Source: Saccharospirillaceae bacterium (GTDB lineage: Bacteria > Pseudomonadota > Gammaproteobacteria > Pseudomonadales > Oceanobacteraceae). From it: a DNA stretch of 64,000 nucleotides. The notes beneath the pieces were generated by a model, which saw only the letters and a program-made list of their open reading frames with translations, had not been told where the DNA came from and searched no databases. Position numbers and translations under genes: made by a program. The stretch is taken from NCBI GenBank assembly GCA_022448365.1, contig JAKVCS010000004.1, positions 186,001 through 250,000 on the forward strand. Direction: 5' to 3'. This document shows positions 1 through 9,896 of this stretch, piece after piece; the first letter of the stretch is position 1, and every line of letters starts with the position of its first letter.

Positions 1-611
1 TCGTAGTAGCCATCAAGACGACCACATGCAACCCAACAAATATCCAGTGCCGCAGAGCCAAGCCGGCGGATATCCGCACAGTGCGAGAGAATATGGTGCA
101 GGCGATTGGTTAGCTTATCCAAATCATTTTTTTGGTAAGGGAAGCCGGTTGCGATGATTGTCCGATGCAATTCATTTTTGCCAGCACATTGAATTGGCCT
201 GGAATTCAGTTGTGCACCCTGGCCCAGGGTTGCTGAGAACATTTCATTATCAAAAGGGTTATAAACCGCAGCCGATTCCACTTCTCCCTGATAAAAATAA
301 GCGATGGAAACAGCAACCTGACGATGACCATGGGCATAATTAACGGTTCCATCGATTGGGTCAACCACCCACAAATGATCATTTTCAGATGATAACTCCG
401 GCGACAACTCCTCCGACAGAATCTGATGGTGTGGGTAGTGCTGTAATATCTGTTCGGTGATGAATTGGTCTGCAGCAATATCGGCCTGAGTGACCAGTTC
501 GGTAGCACCTTCCCCTTTGAACTGAATATCCAGAGACTGTCGTTGCGCGTTAATCAGGTCGCCGGCTTGTTGTGCGAGTTGAATTAAGAATGATGTAGCT
601 GGTTTGTCCAT
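1..611 (-). CDS. Inositol monophosphatase family protein (SuhB-like), 3' end outside window
   Basis: The reading frame opens with ATG at 611 and runs off the left edge, so about 203 residues of a usual 260-270 are present. The metal-binding signature DPIDGTVNYAHG is complete, preceded by an acidic SEE about 20 residues earlier, and the late family block LGSAALDICWVACGRLDGYY is visible near the edge. These mark the Li+-sensitive, Mg2+-dependent phosphatase fold (inositol-1-phosphatase, SuhB, CysQ). The spacing and the VAVSIA and GQGAQLN blocks resemble SuhB/IMPase more than CysQ. It lies 18 bases downstream of the divergently ordered stop of no other gene; the next gene upstream, on the same strand, is a GGDEF-EAL protein. 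Exact substrate is not decidable from the sequence. Confidence 0.88.
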   Translation of the reverse strand, partial: MDKPATSFLIQLAQQAGDLINAQRQSLDIQFKGEGATELVTQADIAADQFITEQILQHYPHHQILSEELSPELSSENDHLWVVDPIDGTVNYAHGHRQVAVSIAYFYQGEVESAAVYNPFDNEMFSATLGQGAQLNSRPIQCAGKNELHRTIIATGFPYQKNDLDKLTNRLHHILSHCADIRRLGSAALDICWVACGRLDGYY

Positions 612-629
612 ATCTTTTGGCTTTATTAC

Positions 630-2990
630 TCAATTGATTGCCCTTTCGGGCACGATGACGCTCTTCTCTTTGCCAATATATTGAGTAAAAAATTCTTCTT
701 TGGGTAGTGGGCGACTGAAATAAAACCCTTGATAACTGTCACAATTCAGGTCTTGTAGCAGTGATAACTGATCAATATTCTCAATACCCTCAGCAACGAT
801 TCCGAGATTCAGGGTTTTGGCCATAGCAATAATGGCACGGACAATCGCAGCATCGTCCTGGTCATTATTAATGTTGCGTATAAACTCCCGGTCGATTTTG
901 AGTTTGCTGATCGGGAATTGTTTCAGGTAGCTCAGTGATGAATAACCGGTTCCAAAATCGTCCATGGCGAAGTTGATTCCCTGACATTTGATACGTTCCA
1001 GCAGTTCGATGTATCCCTCAACATTATTCATCAGCAGGCTTTCAGTGATTTCCAACTCCAGATTACTGGCGGCAATTCGGGTTTTTCTTAACGTATCCTG
1101 AACTTGCGAGACAAACAGATCATCGAGTTGTTTTACCGATACGTTTACCGCGATTCTTAAATCCAGTCCATAGGTTCGGTTCCAGCTGGAGAAGGTACTG
1201 CAAGCCTCCATCAACGCCCATTTTCCAATCTCTTTTATCAGGCCGGTTTCTTCAGCAATGGGAATAAAATCCGATGGAGGAATTTGTCCCTGGGTCGGGT
1301 GTCTCCAGCGAATCAGGGCTTCAGCTCCTAATAGACGATTATCAAGGGTGGCAACCTGAGGCTGATAATACAATTCGAAGTCCTGATTCTGAATGGCTTT
1401 ACGTAAATCATTTTCCAGACTTAATCGGGCATTGGCCTGATGTTTCATTTCGTCGGTGAAGAATTCGTAACAGTTACCTCCTTTATCTTTTGCCTTGTAC
1501 ATTGCGGTGTCTGCATGACGAATTAATTCATGGGGATCGCGGGAGTCCTGCGGGAACAAGCTGATACCAATACTGCAGGATGTATTCAAACGGTTATATT
1601 CCACCTGATATACCTGGTTCAGTGTTCTGATGATGGTATTTGCCAGTTCTTTAATCTCACGCTTGTTATCAGGATCTTTTAACATAACGATAAACTCATC
1701 ACCGCCGAGTCTGGCGATCAGATGGTTTTTATCCTGAATTGTTTTAAGCCGATTGGCAGCTTGTTTCAATAGTTTGTCGCCCACTTGATGACCAAGCGAA
1801 TCGTTGATGGTTTTGAAACGATCAAGATCAATAAATAACAGTGCGAAAGAGAGTTCTTGTACATTGTCAGAATGAATTTGCCTGATCAGTTCGTCATTAA
1901 AGAAATACCGGTTAGCCAGCTCGGTTAACGGGTCGCGGGTTGCAAGGTATTCGACCTGCTGTTGTGACAACTTGTGGTCAGTAATGTCCAGTAAAAGCCC
2001 TTCTATGGTTAATTGACGATCTTTTTCTACAACGATTTGTCCTCGGTTCATTACCCAACGAAAGTCATGGTTATCCAGAAAAACACGATAAATCAGTTCA
2101 AAGTTTGTTTGTGATTGGACGTGGTATTCGATTTCTTTCAGGTATTTCTGGCGCTCATCCGGATGAATAAAGTCCAGCATGGTTTTCTTATGACTGATTA
2201 ATGATTGGCTGTCTTCGCCGAGAATATCTTTACAGCCACGGGTTGTGAGTATAATCCGATGATGAGGGTAGTTAATTTTATAGGCACAGCCGGGAATATT
2301 ATTTACCAGCAGAGACGATCGTTGTTCCGCCTTACTCAGTGCTTTTAAGTAGGTTTCTTCCCGGGTTTTGGTTCGGTGCAGATGATTCTTCAGATTGGCA
2401 AAGATCAGAATCACAGCAATGGTTAACAATAGCCAAATGGCGATGTCGTAAGCAGATCGCTGAATAAAGGCGTGGTTGCGCAGTGTCTCCGGTAATGAAA
2501 CTACCATAAAGATACGACTGTCTGGTAAAACGGAAACCCGCGCAAGTCGTGTTTGATCGCTGGCCACTTCTGGAATGGCGATAACCGTTTCGGTGGACGC
2601 ATTGTTCTGAATCGGGCTGAATATCCTGAGAGGTATCTCTTCCCCCAGCAAGTGTTGTAATTCGGGTTGGTCGGGGACAGCCTGGAGCAGCAGGCCGTCG
2701 GGATTCACCAATACCACCGTTGCCTCAGATTCATTAATCAATGGCTGCTGTAACCAGTTGGCAGCGCTGGTTGAAGACATAAAGCGGTCCAGGTAGAGCT
2801 GATGAGTGAACTCCAGCCGTTGCTCGAACAAGCGCTGATTGTCCTGCCATTGGAAGGCTAGGTTCGCCAGTAACCCCAGTGTCGCTATCAGCCAAACAGC
2901 CAATAAATAGCGTTGTGAGGTTACTGATTGCTTTTTCTTTCCCGGCGATTCCTGAGAGTCAGGAGAAGAAAATCTGGCGATCGCTGTCAT
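630..2990 (-). CDS. Membrane-anchored PAS-GGDEF-EAL cyclic-di-GMP protein
   Basis: This 786-residue protein has a transmembrane helix at about 27-47, a periplasmic sensor region of about 130 residues, and a second helix at about 181-199. A PAS domain (about 225-335) follows, then a GGDEF domain with an intact RLGGDEF motif near residue 428, then an EAL domain with EALIRW near 556, DDFGTGYSS and AEGIE. Both catalytic signatures look intact, so synthesis, breakdown or both of cyclic di-GMP are possible. The periplasmic part has no recognised fold. It is transcribed toward the inositol-phosphatase gene with a gap of 18 bases, so the two may be co-transcribed. Target process (motility or biofilm) is unknown. 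Confidence 0.93.
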   Translation of the reverse strand: MTAIARFSSPDSQESPGKKKQSVTSQRYLLAVWLIATLGLLANLAFQWQDNQRLFEQRLEFTHQLYLDRFMSSTSAANWLQQPLINESEATVVLVNPDGLLLQAVPDQPELQHLLGEEIPLRIFSPIQNNASTETVIAIPEVASDQTRLARVSVLPDSRIFMVVSLPETLRNHAFIQRSAYDIAIWLLLTIAVILIFANLKNHLHRTKTREETYLKALSKAEQRSSLLVNNIPGCAYKINYPHHRIILTTRGCKDILGEDSQSLISHKKTMLDFIHPDERQKYLKEIEYHVQSQTNFELIYRVFLDNHDFRWVMNRGQIVVEKDRQLTIEGLLLDITDHKLSQQQVEYLATRDPLTELANRYFFNDELIRQIHSDNVQELSFALLFIDLDRFKTINDSLGHQVGDKLLKQAANRLKTIQDKNHLIARLGGDEFIVMLKDPDNKREIKELANTIIRTLNQVYQVEYNRLNTSCSIGISLFPQDSRDPHELIRHADTAMYKAKDKGGNCYEFFTDEMKHQANARLSLENDLRKAIQNQDFELYYQPQVATLDNRLLGAEALIRWRHPTQGQIPPSDFIPIAEETGLIKEIGKWALMEACSTFSSWNRTYGLDLRIAVNVSVKQLDDLFVSQVQDTLRKTRIAASNLELEITESLLMNNVEGYIELLERIKCQGINFAMDDFGTGYSSLSYLKQFPISKLKIDREFIRNINNDQDDAAIVRAIIAMAKTLNLGIVAEGIENIDQLSLLQDLNCDSYQGFYFSRPLPKEEFFTQYIGKEKSVIVPERAIN

Positions 2991-3041
2991 AGATACCCGG
3001 CGAATAATTGCTAAAGCCAGGTATCAGTATAGGTAGCGATT

Positions 3042-3734
3042 TCAGGCTGGTGGGACATTCTCCAACCACTTCGTTACCTCAGGTAAAACAGATTGCAATA
3101 TCAGTGGTTGGGCTTCGGCGGTCGGATGTATGCCATCGGCTTGCATCAGTCCTTGTTTTTTCACAACTTTTTGCAGGATAAAGGGCAGCAGCAAGGTATT
3201 GTGTTGTTGTGCCAGCGTAGGAAATATCTCACGGAAAGACTGGGTATATCGACGGCCGTAGTTAGGCGGAATCTGCATTCCGGCTAATAAAATGTCGCTA
3301 CCTGCCTCACGTGAAAGTTGTATCAATGTTGTCAGATTGTGCGTTATCACCTGAATTGGGGTGCCTCGCAAGCCATCGTTGCCACCCAGCTCGATAATCA
3401 CCAAGTTTGGCTGGTGTTTGGCTAACAGTTCAGGCAATCGGCTTACGCCACCCTGAGTGGTATCGCCACTGATGCTGGCATTAATCACTCGAGTTTTCGC
3501 GTCATTTCGTTGCAATTCTTTACTGAGCAAAGCGACCCATCCCTGTTGCATCGGAATGCCAAATCCGGCACTAATGCTGTCTCCCAGCACTAAGATAGTT
3601 CTCGCATCGTTTTTTAAGGCCAGGTCAGCGCTGGGTGCAGCGTCCTGAGCCATATTTTGTAATGAAACCAGACTCAGTATCAACGCCATCAATGGCAGCC
3701 AACACAGGTTACGAATCGATATGACAACAGCCAC
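3042..3734 (-). CDS. tesA: Periplasmic GDSL esterase / acyl-CoA thioesterase I (TesA/arylesterase)
   Basis: The protein is an SGNH/GDSL hydrolase of 230 residues with a signal peptide. Block I is VLGDSISAGFG (nucleophile Ser about 53), block III is GGNDGLRG, and block V is DGIHPT with the catalytic Asp and His. These match E. coli TesA and Pseudomonas arylesterases, which cleave long-chain thioesters and esters in the periplasm. The start used is a GTG at 3734, which keeps the basic residue ahead of the hydrophobic signal segment; an ATG at 3689 is an alternative. It is divergent from the YbbA-like ATPase, with starts that overlap by 14 bases, the same tesA-ybbA-ybbP arrangement as in E. coli. 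Confidence 0.93.
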   Translation of the reverse strand: MAVVISIRNLCWLPLMALILSLVSLQNMAQDAAPSADLALKNDARTILVLGDSISAGFGIPMQQGWVALLSKELQRNDAKTRVINASISGDTTQGGVSRLPELLAKHQPNLVIIELGGNDGLRGTPIQVITHNLTTLIQLSREAGSDILLAGMQIPPNYGRRYTQSFREIFPTLAQQHNTLLLPFILQKVVKKQGLMQADGIHPTAEAQPLILQSVLPEVTKWLENVPPA

Positions 3735-4449
3735 GGCAACAATCTCCAGCGCTACAACAGTTTCGAAAAATGCTGCCCTAATGATCCGCGCATTGGAGAA
3801 ACGCGTACAGGCAGGCAGTCAGGAACTGGTCATCTTGCAGGGCGTCGATATTGAGATCAAGTCCGGCGAAAGCGTTGCGATAATTGGTGCCTCGGGCAGT
3901 GGCAAATCGACGTTACTGGGTTTGATGGCCGGTTTGGATCAGCCCAGTGCTGGGGAAATCAGCTTGTTGGGGCAGCGTATTGATCGATTAAACGAAGATC
4001 AGCGTGCCGCAGTGCGTGCTCAGGGGGTGTCGTTTGTGTTCCAGAATTTCCAGCTGTTACCCGGTCTGACGGCTCTGGAGAATGTCATGTTGCCGCTGGA
4101 AATACGCGGTGAAAAAAATGCCCGTAGTCAGGCGCAGGCGCTGATGGCTCAGGTCGGTCTGGCAGAACGTGAGACGCACTACCCGGCGCAGCTTTCGGGT
4201 GGGGAGCAACAGCGTGTTGCGATTGCCCGTGCCTTCGCCGGATCGCCGGAAATTTTATTTGCCGATGAACCAACCGGTAACCTTGATCGCAATACCGGCC
4301 ATCAGATCGAGGAATTGCTGTTTCAGATGAACAAAGATAAAGGCACAACGCTGGTTCTGGTGACTCATGATCCGGAACTCGCGGCTCGTTGTGGCCGTCA
4401 GGTTGAGATGATTGATGGCCAATTGCACACAAATGGAGCTGATCAATGA
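3721..4449 (+). CDS. ybbA: ABC transporter ATP-binding protein, YbbA/LolD type
   Basis: This is a 242-residue ATPase with Walker [10 protein letters not shown] (about 56-64), signature [14 protein letters not shown], Walker [13 protein letters not shown] and a switch His in VTHDPELA. This subfamily (MacB, LolD, FtsE, YbbA) pairs with FtsX-type permeases rather than classical importers. The stop overlaps the start of the YbbP-like permease by four bases (ATGA), so the two are translationally coupled and should form one complex at the inner membrane. The first 20 residues are low in homology; a start at the ATG at 3781 is possible and would remove the overlap with tesA. In other bacteria the pair is placed with lipid or ester export next to tesA, but substrate is unproven. 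Confidence 0.93.
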   Translation: MTTATATISSATTVSKNAALMIRALEKRVQAGSQELVILQGVDIEIKSGESVAIIGASGSGKSTLLGLMAGLDQPSAGEISLLGQRIDRLNEDQRAAVRAQGVSFVFQNFQLLPGLTALENVMLPLEIRGEKNARSQAQALMAQVGLAERETHYPAQLSGGEQQRVAIARAFAGSPEILFADEPTGNLDRNTGHQIEELLFQMNKDKGTTLVLVTHDPELAARCGRQVEMIDGQLHTNGADQ

Positions 4450-6956
4450 GTGTCTTTCAGCAGTGGGCATTATCGCTGCGACTGTTAATGCGCGAAGCAC
4501 GCAGTGGCGAATTAACCCTGATTCTGGTGGCACTGCTGATTGCAGTGACTTCCACAACCGCCATTGCATTATTCAGTGCCCGTCTCGATCTTGCGATGCA
4601 GTCACGCTCTAACGATTTGTTGGGTGCCGATCTGAGATTAAAATCGACCAGCTTAATCGATGATGGTTGGCGTCTTGAGGCACAGCAAGCCGGAATTGAA
4701 ACCGCGCGCACCTTAACTTTTCCAAGTGTGGTATTGAAAGGTGATCAGATGTCCCTGGCGGCGATCAAAGCGGTGGATGATGGCTATCCACTGCGCGGTC
4801 GCTTATTGGTGTCTGATCAGGCATACGAAGACGAGGCGTCACAGCAATTGATGTTGCGAGGCCCGCAGTCGGGTGAGGTCTGGGTTGAGCCAAGGTTATT
4901 GGCGCTTCTCAACACCGAAGTGGGTGATCAGATTGAGTTGGGAGACTCCGACTACCGTATCTCGGCCGTAATTCTTGAGGAGAGTGACCGGGGGGGGAAT
5001 TTTTATACCCTTTCGCCCAGGGTTATGATCCATTGGCAAGACGTGGAAAACTCTTCTCTGCTGGGGCCGGGCAGCCGTCTTCAGTATCGGTTGCTGCTCA
5101 AAGGCGACCAATCAGCGTTGCAGCAAATGCGCGATTCCTGGCAACTGGAAGCTAATCAGAGTTTCGAATCCCTGCAAGACAGCAACCAGGCAATGTCAAA
5201 CGCGCTTGATCGAGCGCGTCGTTATTTAGGCCTGGCCGCGCTGCTGGCGGTTGTTTTAGCCAGCATCGCCGTTGCCATTTGTGCCCAGCGTTATGCTCAA
5301 CGACACTTCGACATCAGTGCGTTGATGCGTACGTTTGGATTACAACAATTTCAGGTTTATCGCATTTATGCGTTTCAGCTGGTGGTATTGGCCGTGGTCG
5401 CCATCGTTATTGGTGGCGGATTGGCGGCATTATTACAACAGGCGCTTATTGAATTATTACGCGGTGTTTTACCAGAAAATCTACCTCAGGCGCCTGTGGC
5501 TGCGTGGTTATTGGGAGCCAGTAGTGGTGTATTGACCTTATTCGGGTTTGCGTTGCCATATATTCTGCCCTTGTCGCGGGTGACGCCATTACGCGTATTG
5601 CGTCGTGATTTAACACCGGTGCCATTATCGGGTTGGTTAATCACGTTAGTCGCGCTGGCAGCACTGACGTTATTGTTATGGTTCTTTACTCAGGATCTGC
5701 CATTAACAGTAGGTATGATGCTGGGTGGTGGTGCCGTTGTATTAATTCTGCTGACCTTGTTACACGCACTGATTGCTGCACTGAGACAGCGTTTAGGGCA
5801 GGCAGACTTGCCGCTGACCCTGCGCTTTGCCTGGCAGCACCTGAGTCGCAACAGTCGCCAGACTGCAGGACAAATATTGGCATTTTCTCTGACGTTAATG
5901 GTGATGGTTGTGATTGCAGTAGTGCGTAACGATTTGCTGGCTGACTGGCAGGCGAGCTTGCCGGATGATGCGCCCAACGTGTTCGCGATTAACATCCAGC
6001 CGTATGAAAAAGAAGAGTTCTATCAGCGTATTGAGGAGGCCGGTTATCGTACGGAGCGGTTGTATACGATGGTACCGGGTAGGTTGTTAAAAATTAACGG
6101 CCAGGATGTGCAGGCGCTCGAAGTCGCTTCTGACCCGGCGATTAATCGTGATCTGGCATTAACTTCTGACACCAAACTGCCGGATTCCAACCGAATTATC
6201 GAAGGTGATTGGCAGGCGTTATTAACCGGGAAAAATCAGGTTTCGATCGAACAGCGTCTGGCGGGACGACTCGGAGTTGGTTTGGGCGACAGGTTATTTT
6301 TCCGGGCTGGTGGTGTGGATTTTCAGGCGACGATTTCCAGTATCCGCGAAGTGGATTGGGGTTCGCTGTCGCCGAACTTTTATATGATGTTTTCGCCAGA
6401 TGTACTGGATCAGCTACCCGGCAGCTTTCTCACCAGTTTTTATGTTCCGCCCGGACAGCAAGCGCAATTAACTCAGTTAATTCGTGATTTCCCGAGCGTA
6501 ACTCTGTTGGATATGCAGATTGTACTCAGCCAGATTCAAACATTACTGGCACAGGTGAGTCTGGCGGTTGAATTGATTCTGACTTTTGTATTGATTGCCG
6601 CAGCATTGGTGATGGTAGCAACTTTGATTGCCAGCCTGACGGAACGATTGCGTGAGGGAGCGATCTTACGAACACTGGGTGCTGGTAGTTCAGTGATTCG
6701 TCGCGCGCAGATTACTGAGTTCACTTTATTGGGGTTGTTATCATCGATCTTAGCGTTATTGGCTGGTGAAGTGATTGTGTTTGGCTTGTATCAGTTCCTG
6801 CTCAATATTCCTTATGACGGCGTGTTTGAGGGCTTGGGTTGGATCTGGTTATGGCTGCCACCACTAACGACTGTCGCGTTAATTATGTTAGGTTCTCACT
6901 TAATGCGGGCGGCGGTCCATATTGCGCCATTAACCGTACTCAGAGAGCTGGACTGA
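4446..6956 (+). CDS. ybbP: ABC transporter permease, YbbP family (two FtsX-like units)
   Basis: The 836-residue membrane protein begins with one helix (about 18-40), followed by a large periplasmic domain, then a group of helices from about 265 to 500, a second periplasmic domain (about 520-710), and a final group of helices to the C-terminus. This two-unit FtsX/MacB-type layout is that of E. coli YbbP. Late residues LTERLREGAILRTLGA match the coupling segment of the family. It partners with the ATPase encoded just upstream. A function in moving lipophilic molecules out of the inner membrane is inferred from the fold and from the nearby thioesterase gene, not shown. Confidence 0.9.
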   Translation: MSVFQQWALSLRLLMREARSGELTLILVALLIAVTSTTAIALFSARLDLAMQSRSNDLLGADLRLKSTSLIDDGWRLEAQQAGIETARTLTFPSVVLKGDQMSLAAIKAVDDGYPLRGRLLVSDQAYEDEASQQLMLRGPQSGEVWVEPRLLALLNTEVGDQIELGDSDYRISAVILEESDRGGNFYTLSPRVMIHWQDVENSSLLGPGSRLQYRLLLKGDQSALQQMRDSWQLEANQSFESLQDSNQAMSNALDRARRYLGLAALLAVVLASIAVAICAQRYAQRHFDISALMRTFGLQQFQVYRIYAFQLVVLAVVAIVIGGGLAALLQQALIELLRGVLPENLPQAPVAAWLLGASSGVLTLFGFALPYILPLSRVTPLRVLRRDLTPVPLSGWLITLVALAALTLLLWFFTQDLPLTVGMMLGGGAVVLILLTLLHALIAALRQRLGQADLPLTLRFAWQHLSRNSRQTAGQILAFSLTLMVMVVIAVVRNDLLADWQASLPDDAPNVFAINIQPYEKEEFYQRIEEAGYRTERLYTMVPGRLLKINGQDVQALEVASDPAINRDLALTSDTKLPDSNRIIEGDWQALLTGKNQVSIEQRLAGRLGVGLGDRLFFRAGGVDFQATISSIREVDWGSLSPNFYMMFSPDVLDQLPGSFLTSFYVPPGQQAQLTQLIRDFPSVTLLDMQIVLSQIQTLLAQVSLAVELILTFVLIAAALVMVATLIASLTERLREGAILRTLGAGSSVIRRAQITEFTLLGLLSSILALLAGEVIVFGLYQFLLNIPYDGVFEGLGWIWLWLPPLTTVALIMLGSHLMRAAVHIAPLTVLRELD

Positions 6957-7005
6957 TTCCATCACCTTCAATTAACCGATTATTTTACATGCTGGAGAAA
7001 GGCGA

Positions 7006-8001
7006 GTGATCCAAACCCATATTATTACCGGATTTTTAGGGGTGGGGAAAACCACCGCCATTCTTAATTTATTAAAACAAAAGCCAGAATCTGAAAAGTG
7101 GGCGGTACTGGTAAATGAGTTTGGCGAGGTTGGGGTAGACGGCGCCATTCTTGAGTCACAAACCGGTGAATACGATAACGTAGTAACCAAAGAAATTCCC
7201 GGAGGCTGTTTATGCTGTGTTTCGGGTTTGCCATTTCAAATGGGACTCAACCTGTTAATCGCAAAAGAAAAACCAGATGTATTGTTAATTGAACCAACCG
7301 GTTTGGGACACCCTCGTAATATTCTGGAAACTCTGCGCAGTGAGCACTATAAGGATGTATTGGCACTGGGAGCGAGTGTTTGTCTGATTGATCCACGCCA
7401 TCTAAAGGACAGTCGTTACACTCAGCATGAAACTTTCGTTGATCAGATTCAGCTCGCTGATGTGCTGGTGGCGAATAAAACCGATCTGGCCAGTGATGAC
7501 GATAAAACGGGTTTCGAACATTTGCTCAATAACTCACAGCCAGCAAAAGCGGCCAGTGCCTGGATTACTCAGGGGGAGGTCGATATTGCGTTATTGGCAC
7601 ATTCAGCGGATGAACAACGCCTGGCTGTGCACCCGCATGCCCACGATCATCATCATAAAAAAGACTCAGGGTTGGATTCGCAAACACCACTACAGGAAGG
7701 GGAAGAAATTCGTACTCTGAGTAATCATGGCCAGGGACACTTTTCGCTGGGCTGGTTGATTGCAGGAGATAAGACCTTTTGTCTGGAAAAGTTGCGTGAT
7801 TGGTTATCCAGCTTAGATATCGAGCGTGCAAAAGGCCTGATAAGAACCCAGCAAGGCGCGTACGTGTTCAATCTGCGTGAGGGGGTCTTATCAGAGATGC
7901 CAACCCGGACGCTTGATGAAAGTCGTTTAGAGCTGATCAATGCAGATTCGCTGGATGAGCGTGAGCTGCAACAGGCACTGCTTGCGTGTTTAACCAGTTA
8001 A
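7006..8001 (+). CDS. COG0523 (CobW/YjiA-type) metal-handling GTPase
   Basis: This is a G3E P-loop GTPase of 331 residues. It has Walker A GFLGVGKTT at residues 9-17, the family metal motif C68-L-C70-C71, the NKTD base-specificity motif and a C-terminal CobW_C region. A His-rich stretch (HPHAHDHHHKK, about 208-218) is typical of members that bind zinc. Translation starts at GTG 7006, supported by GGAGAAAGG just upstream. COG0523 proteins deliver or allocate metals, mostly zinc, to client enzymes. The next gene, a secreted nuclease, starts inside this one; a client relation is possible but speculative. No Zur box was recognised in the 49 bases upstream. Confidence 0.9.
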   Translation: MIQTHIITGFLGVGKTTAILNLLKQKPESEKWAVLVNEFGEVGVDGAILESQTGEYDNVVTKEIPGGCLCCVSGLPFQMGLNLLIAKEKPDVLLIEPTGLGHPRNILETLRSEHYKDVLALGASVCLIDPRHLKDSRYTQHETFVDQIQLADVLVANKTDLASDDDKTGFEHLLNNSQPAKAASAWITQGEVDIALLAHSADEQRLAVHPHAHDHHHKKDSGLDSQTPLQEGEEIRTLSNHGQGHFSLGWLIAGDKTFCLEKLRDWLSSLDIERAKGLIRTQQGAYVFNLREGVLSEMPTRTLDESRLELINADSLDERELQQALLACLTS

Positions 8002-9725
8002 TTACTATTTTTCTACTTCCGTCGCTGATGGTTTCCGCCGCAGCGATGGAATGTGGCTCTCCCTATACTCCCATTTATGACATTCAAAGTGACCAGCGGC
8101 TGAGTCCGTTACTGGGACAACAACTTGAAACCGAAGGTGTGATCACCCGATTGATGGAATCTGGATTCTGGATTCAAACACCGGACGAACAACAGGATAA
8201 TAACCAGCAAACCTCTGAAGGTTTGTTTATCAGCGACGCGACACACCCGGTAAAACGTTTATCGTCTGGACAACTCGTTCGCCTTGCGGGGCGGGTGACA
8301 GAAGTACATCAGGTGACCCAGCTTAATGATATTCAGCAAATCATTACCTGTGGTTCTGCAATCCTTCCCACGCCTCAGAAAATTCAACTACCTCTTACTT
8401 CCAAAAAGAGTTGGGAAAAGTATGAAGGGATGAGAATTGAGTTGCTTGGTGAAAAGCCCAATGGTGCTGTTGCTGTTGTATCGGGCTTCAACAGTCGTAG
8501 TCATGGCGACAGCAAATTGGTGTTATCTCATCAATTGCATTATCAACCAACGCAGGTTGCAATTCCTGGGTCCAGCGAGGCTAAACGTTTGCATAAGGAC
8601 TGGCTGCAGGATCGGTTACTACTGACAGGATTTACACCAAAAGAACCTATAAGAATCGGAGATCAATTTCAGCATCTAACCGGTATCGTACATAGTTATG
8701 CTAAGAAGAACCAAAAAGGAAAAGTCTGGCCAGGTCTTTATATGGATGGCTATAAGCTGATTGAATCCAAACGACCAGAACCACCGGTTTACGACAAACA
8801 AACGGAGTTAGTTGTTGTCAGTTTCAATCTTAATAATTACTTTAATGGCAAGCGCACTGTTTATGGAACAAGTTTTAAAGGTTCCCGTGGAGCAAAAAGT
8901 ATCCCGGGTTTTGAACAACAGAGTCATCGTATAGAGCAAGCTATCCTGGCGCTGAATGCCGATATTCTGGTGCTTAACGAAATAGAGAACGATGGCTATC
9001 AAGACAGTAGTGCATTACAGTTTCTGATCAACCAGTTAAATCAACAACAAGATAGAAAGCTCATGTATCGTGCAGTGAATGCAGGATATATGGGAACGGA
9101 CTTGATACGCAGTGCCATTATTTATCGCCCCCATAAAGTAACTGGTGTCGGCGAAGCCAGTGTTCTAAATAAGAGCACCTCGTCTGTTGATGGACAAGGT
9201 AAAGCTCTGTTTGATGACTATGGTAATCGCCCGGTTATTATTCAGAAATTTCGTTATCAACATGTCAGCCTGGCTATCGCAGCGGTACACCTGAAGTCAA
9301 AAGGTTCCAGTTGCAAAGAAACGAAAAAGCAGCGCAATTTCGGTGGACGCTGTAATATGAAACGCAGTCGTGCGGCAATGGCGATTGTCGAGAAGATGCT
9401 CGATTTCCGTGATACGGACATTCAGTTAGTATTGGGAGACTTTAATGCCTATAAACTGGAACAGCCATTACGAATTTTCTACCGCCAAGGCTGGGAAAAC
9501 GCGGCTGATTTGAGTGCTTCTGAACAATATTCTTATCGCTTCCGTGGCCGTTTAGGCAGTCTGGATCATATCTTATATCAAATTAACAGTCAGAGTATTC
9601 ACGGGTTTAAACCACAACGTTTTTTCAGCTGGAATATTAATTCCACAGAAGGAAAGCAAACTGGTCTGGTACCTTATCTTAGGTCATCCGATCATGACCC
9701 ACAGGTTCTAACGCTTGGCTTTTGA
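7986..9725 (+). CDS. Secreted endonuclease/exonuclease/phosphatase-family nuclease (ExeM/Xds-like)
   Basis: The 579-residue product has a signal peptide (FNQLITIFLLPSLMVSAAA), an OB-fold-like N-terminal region (about 30-140), and a C-terminal EEP catalytic domain from about 275. Catalytic blocks visible are NEIENDGY, AVHLKSKGSSC, LVLGDFNAY, LGSLDHI and a terminal SSDHDP. This arrangement matches extracellular DNases such as Shewanella ExeM and Vibrio Xds, which degrade extracellular DNA for nutrients or biofilm turnover. The frame opens with a GTG at 7986, giving a 16-base overlap with the GTPase gene; no ATG further in keeps the signal peptide. A preceding gene overlap implies translational coupling. 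Confidence 0.88.
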   Translation: MFNQLITIFLLPSLMVSAAAMECGSPYTPIYDIQSDQRLSPLLGQQLETEGVITRLMESGFWIQTPDEQQDNNQQTSEGLFISDATHPVKRLSSGQLVRLAGRVTEVHQVTQLNDIQQIITCGSAILPTPQKIQLPLTSKKSWEKYEGMRIELLGEKPNGAVAVVSGFNSRSHGDSKLVLSHQLHYQPTQVAIPGSSEAKRLHKDWLQDRLLLTGFTPKEPIRIGDQFQHLTGIVHSYAKKNQKGKVWPGLYMDGYKLIESKRPEPPVYDKQTELVVVSFNLNNYFNGKRTVYGTSFKGSRGAKSIPGFEQQSHRIEQAILALNADILVLNEIENDGYQDSSALQFLINQLNQQQDRKLMYRAVNAGYMGTDLIRSAIIYRPHKVTGVGEASVLNKSTSSVDGQGKALFDDYGNRPVIIQKFRYQHVSLAIAAVHLKSKGSSCKETKKQRNFGGRCNMKRSRAAMAIVEKMLDFRDTDIQLVLGDFNAYKLEQPLRIFYRQGWENAADLSASEQYSYRFRGRLGSLDHILYQINSQSIHGFKPQRFFSWNINSTEGKQTGLVPYLRSSDHDPQVLTLGF

Positions 9726-9842
9726 TGCTTCGCCAGATATTTAGGTTGACCGATGTTTCTTTAGGCAAACAATCGCCATGATCAACGTTGTGAAACTTTT
9801 CGTGATTCTCGTGGCAATTTAGGCATTGCTGTTCCGTAAAAA

Positions 9843-9874
9843 ACGCCAAAGGATATTTCCATTGGCGTATTTTT
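9843..9874. terminator. Bidirectional Rho-independent terminator between convergent genes
   Basis: A 7-bp stem, ACGCCAA (9843-9849) with TTGGCGT (9862-9868), is flanked by an A-run before and a T-run after. It sits between the nuclease gene (+) and the solute-binding protein gene (-) and can serve both. Confidence 0.75.
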
Positions 9875-9896
9875 AAAAATACAAAGTTTAAAAATA

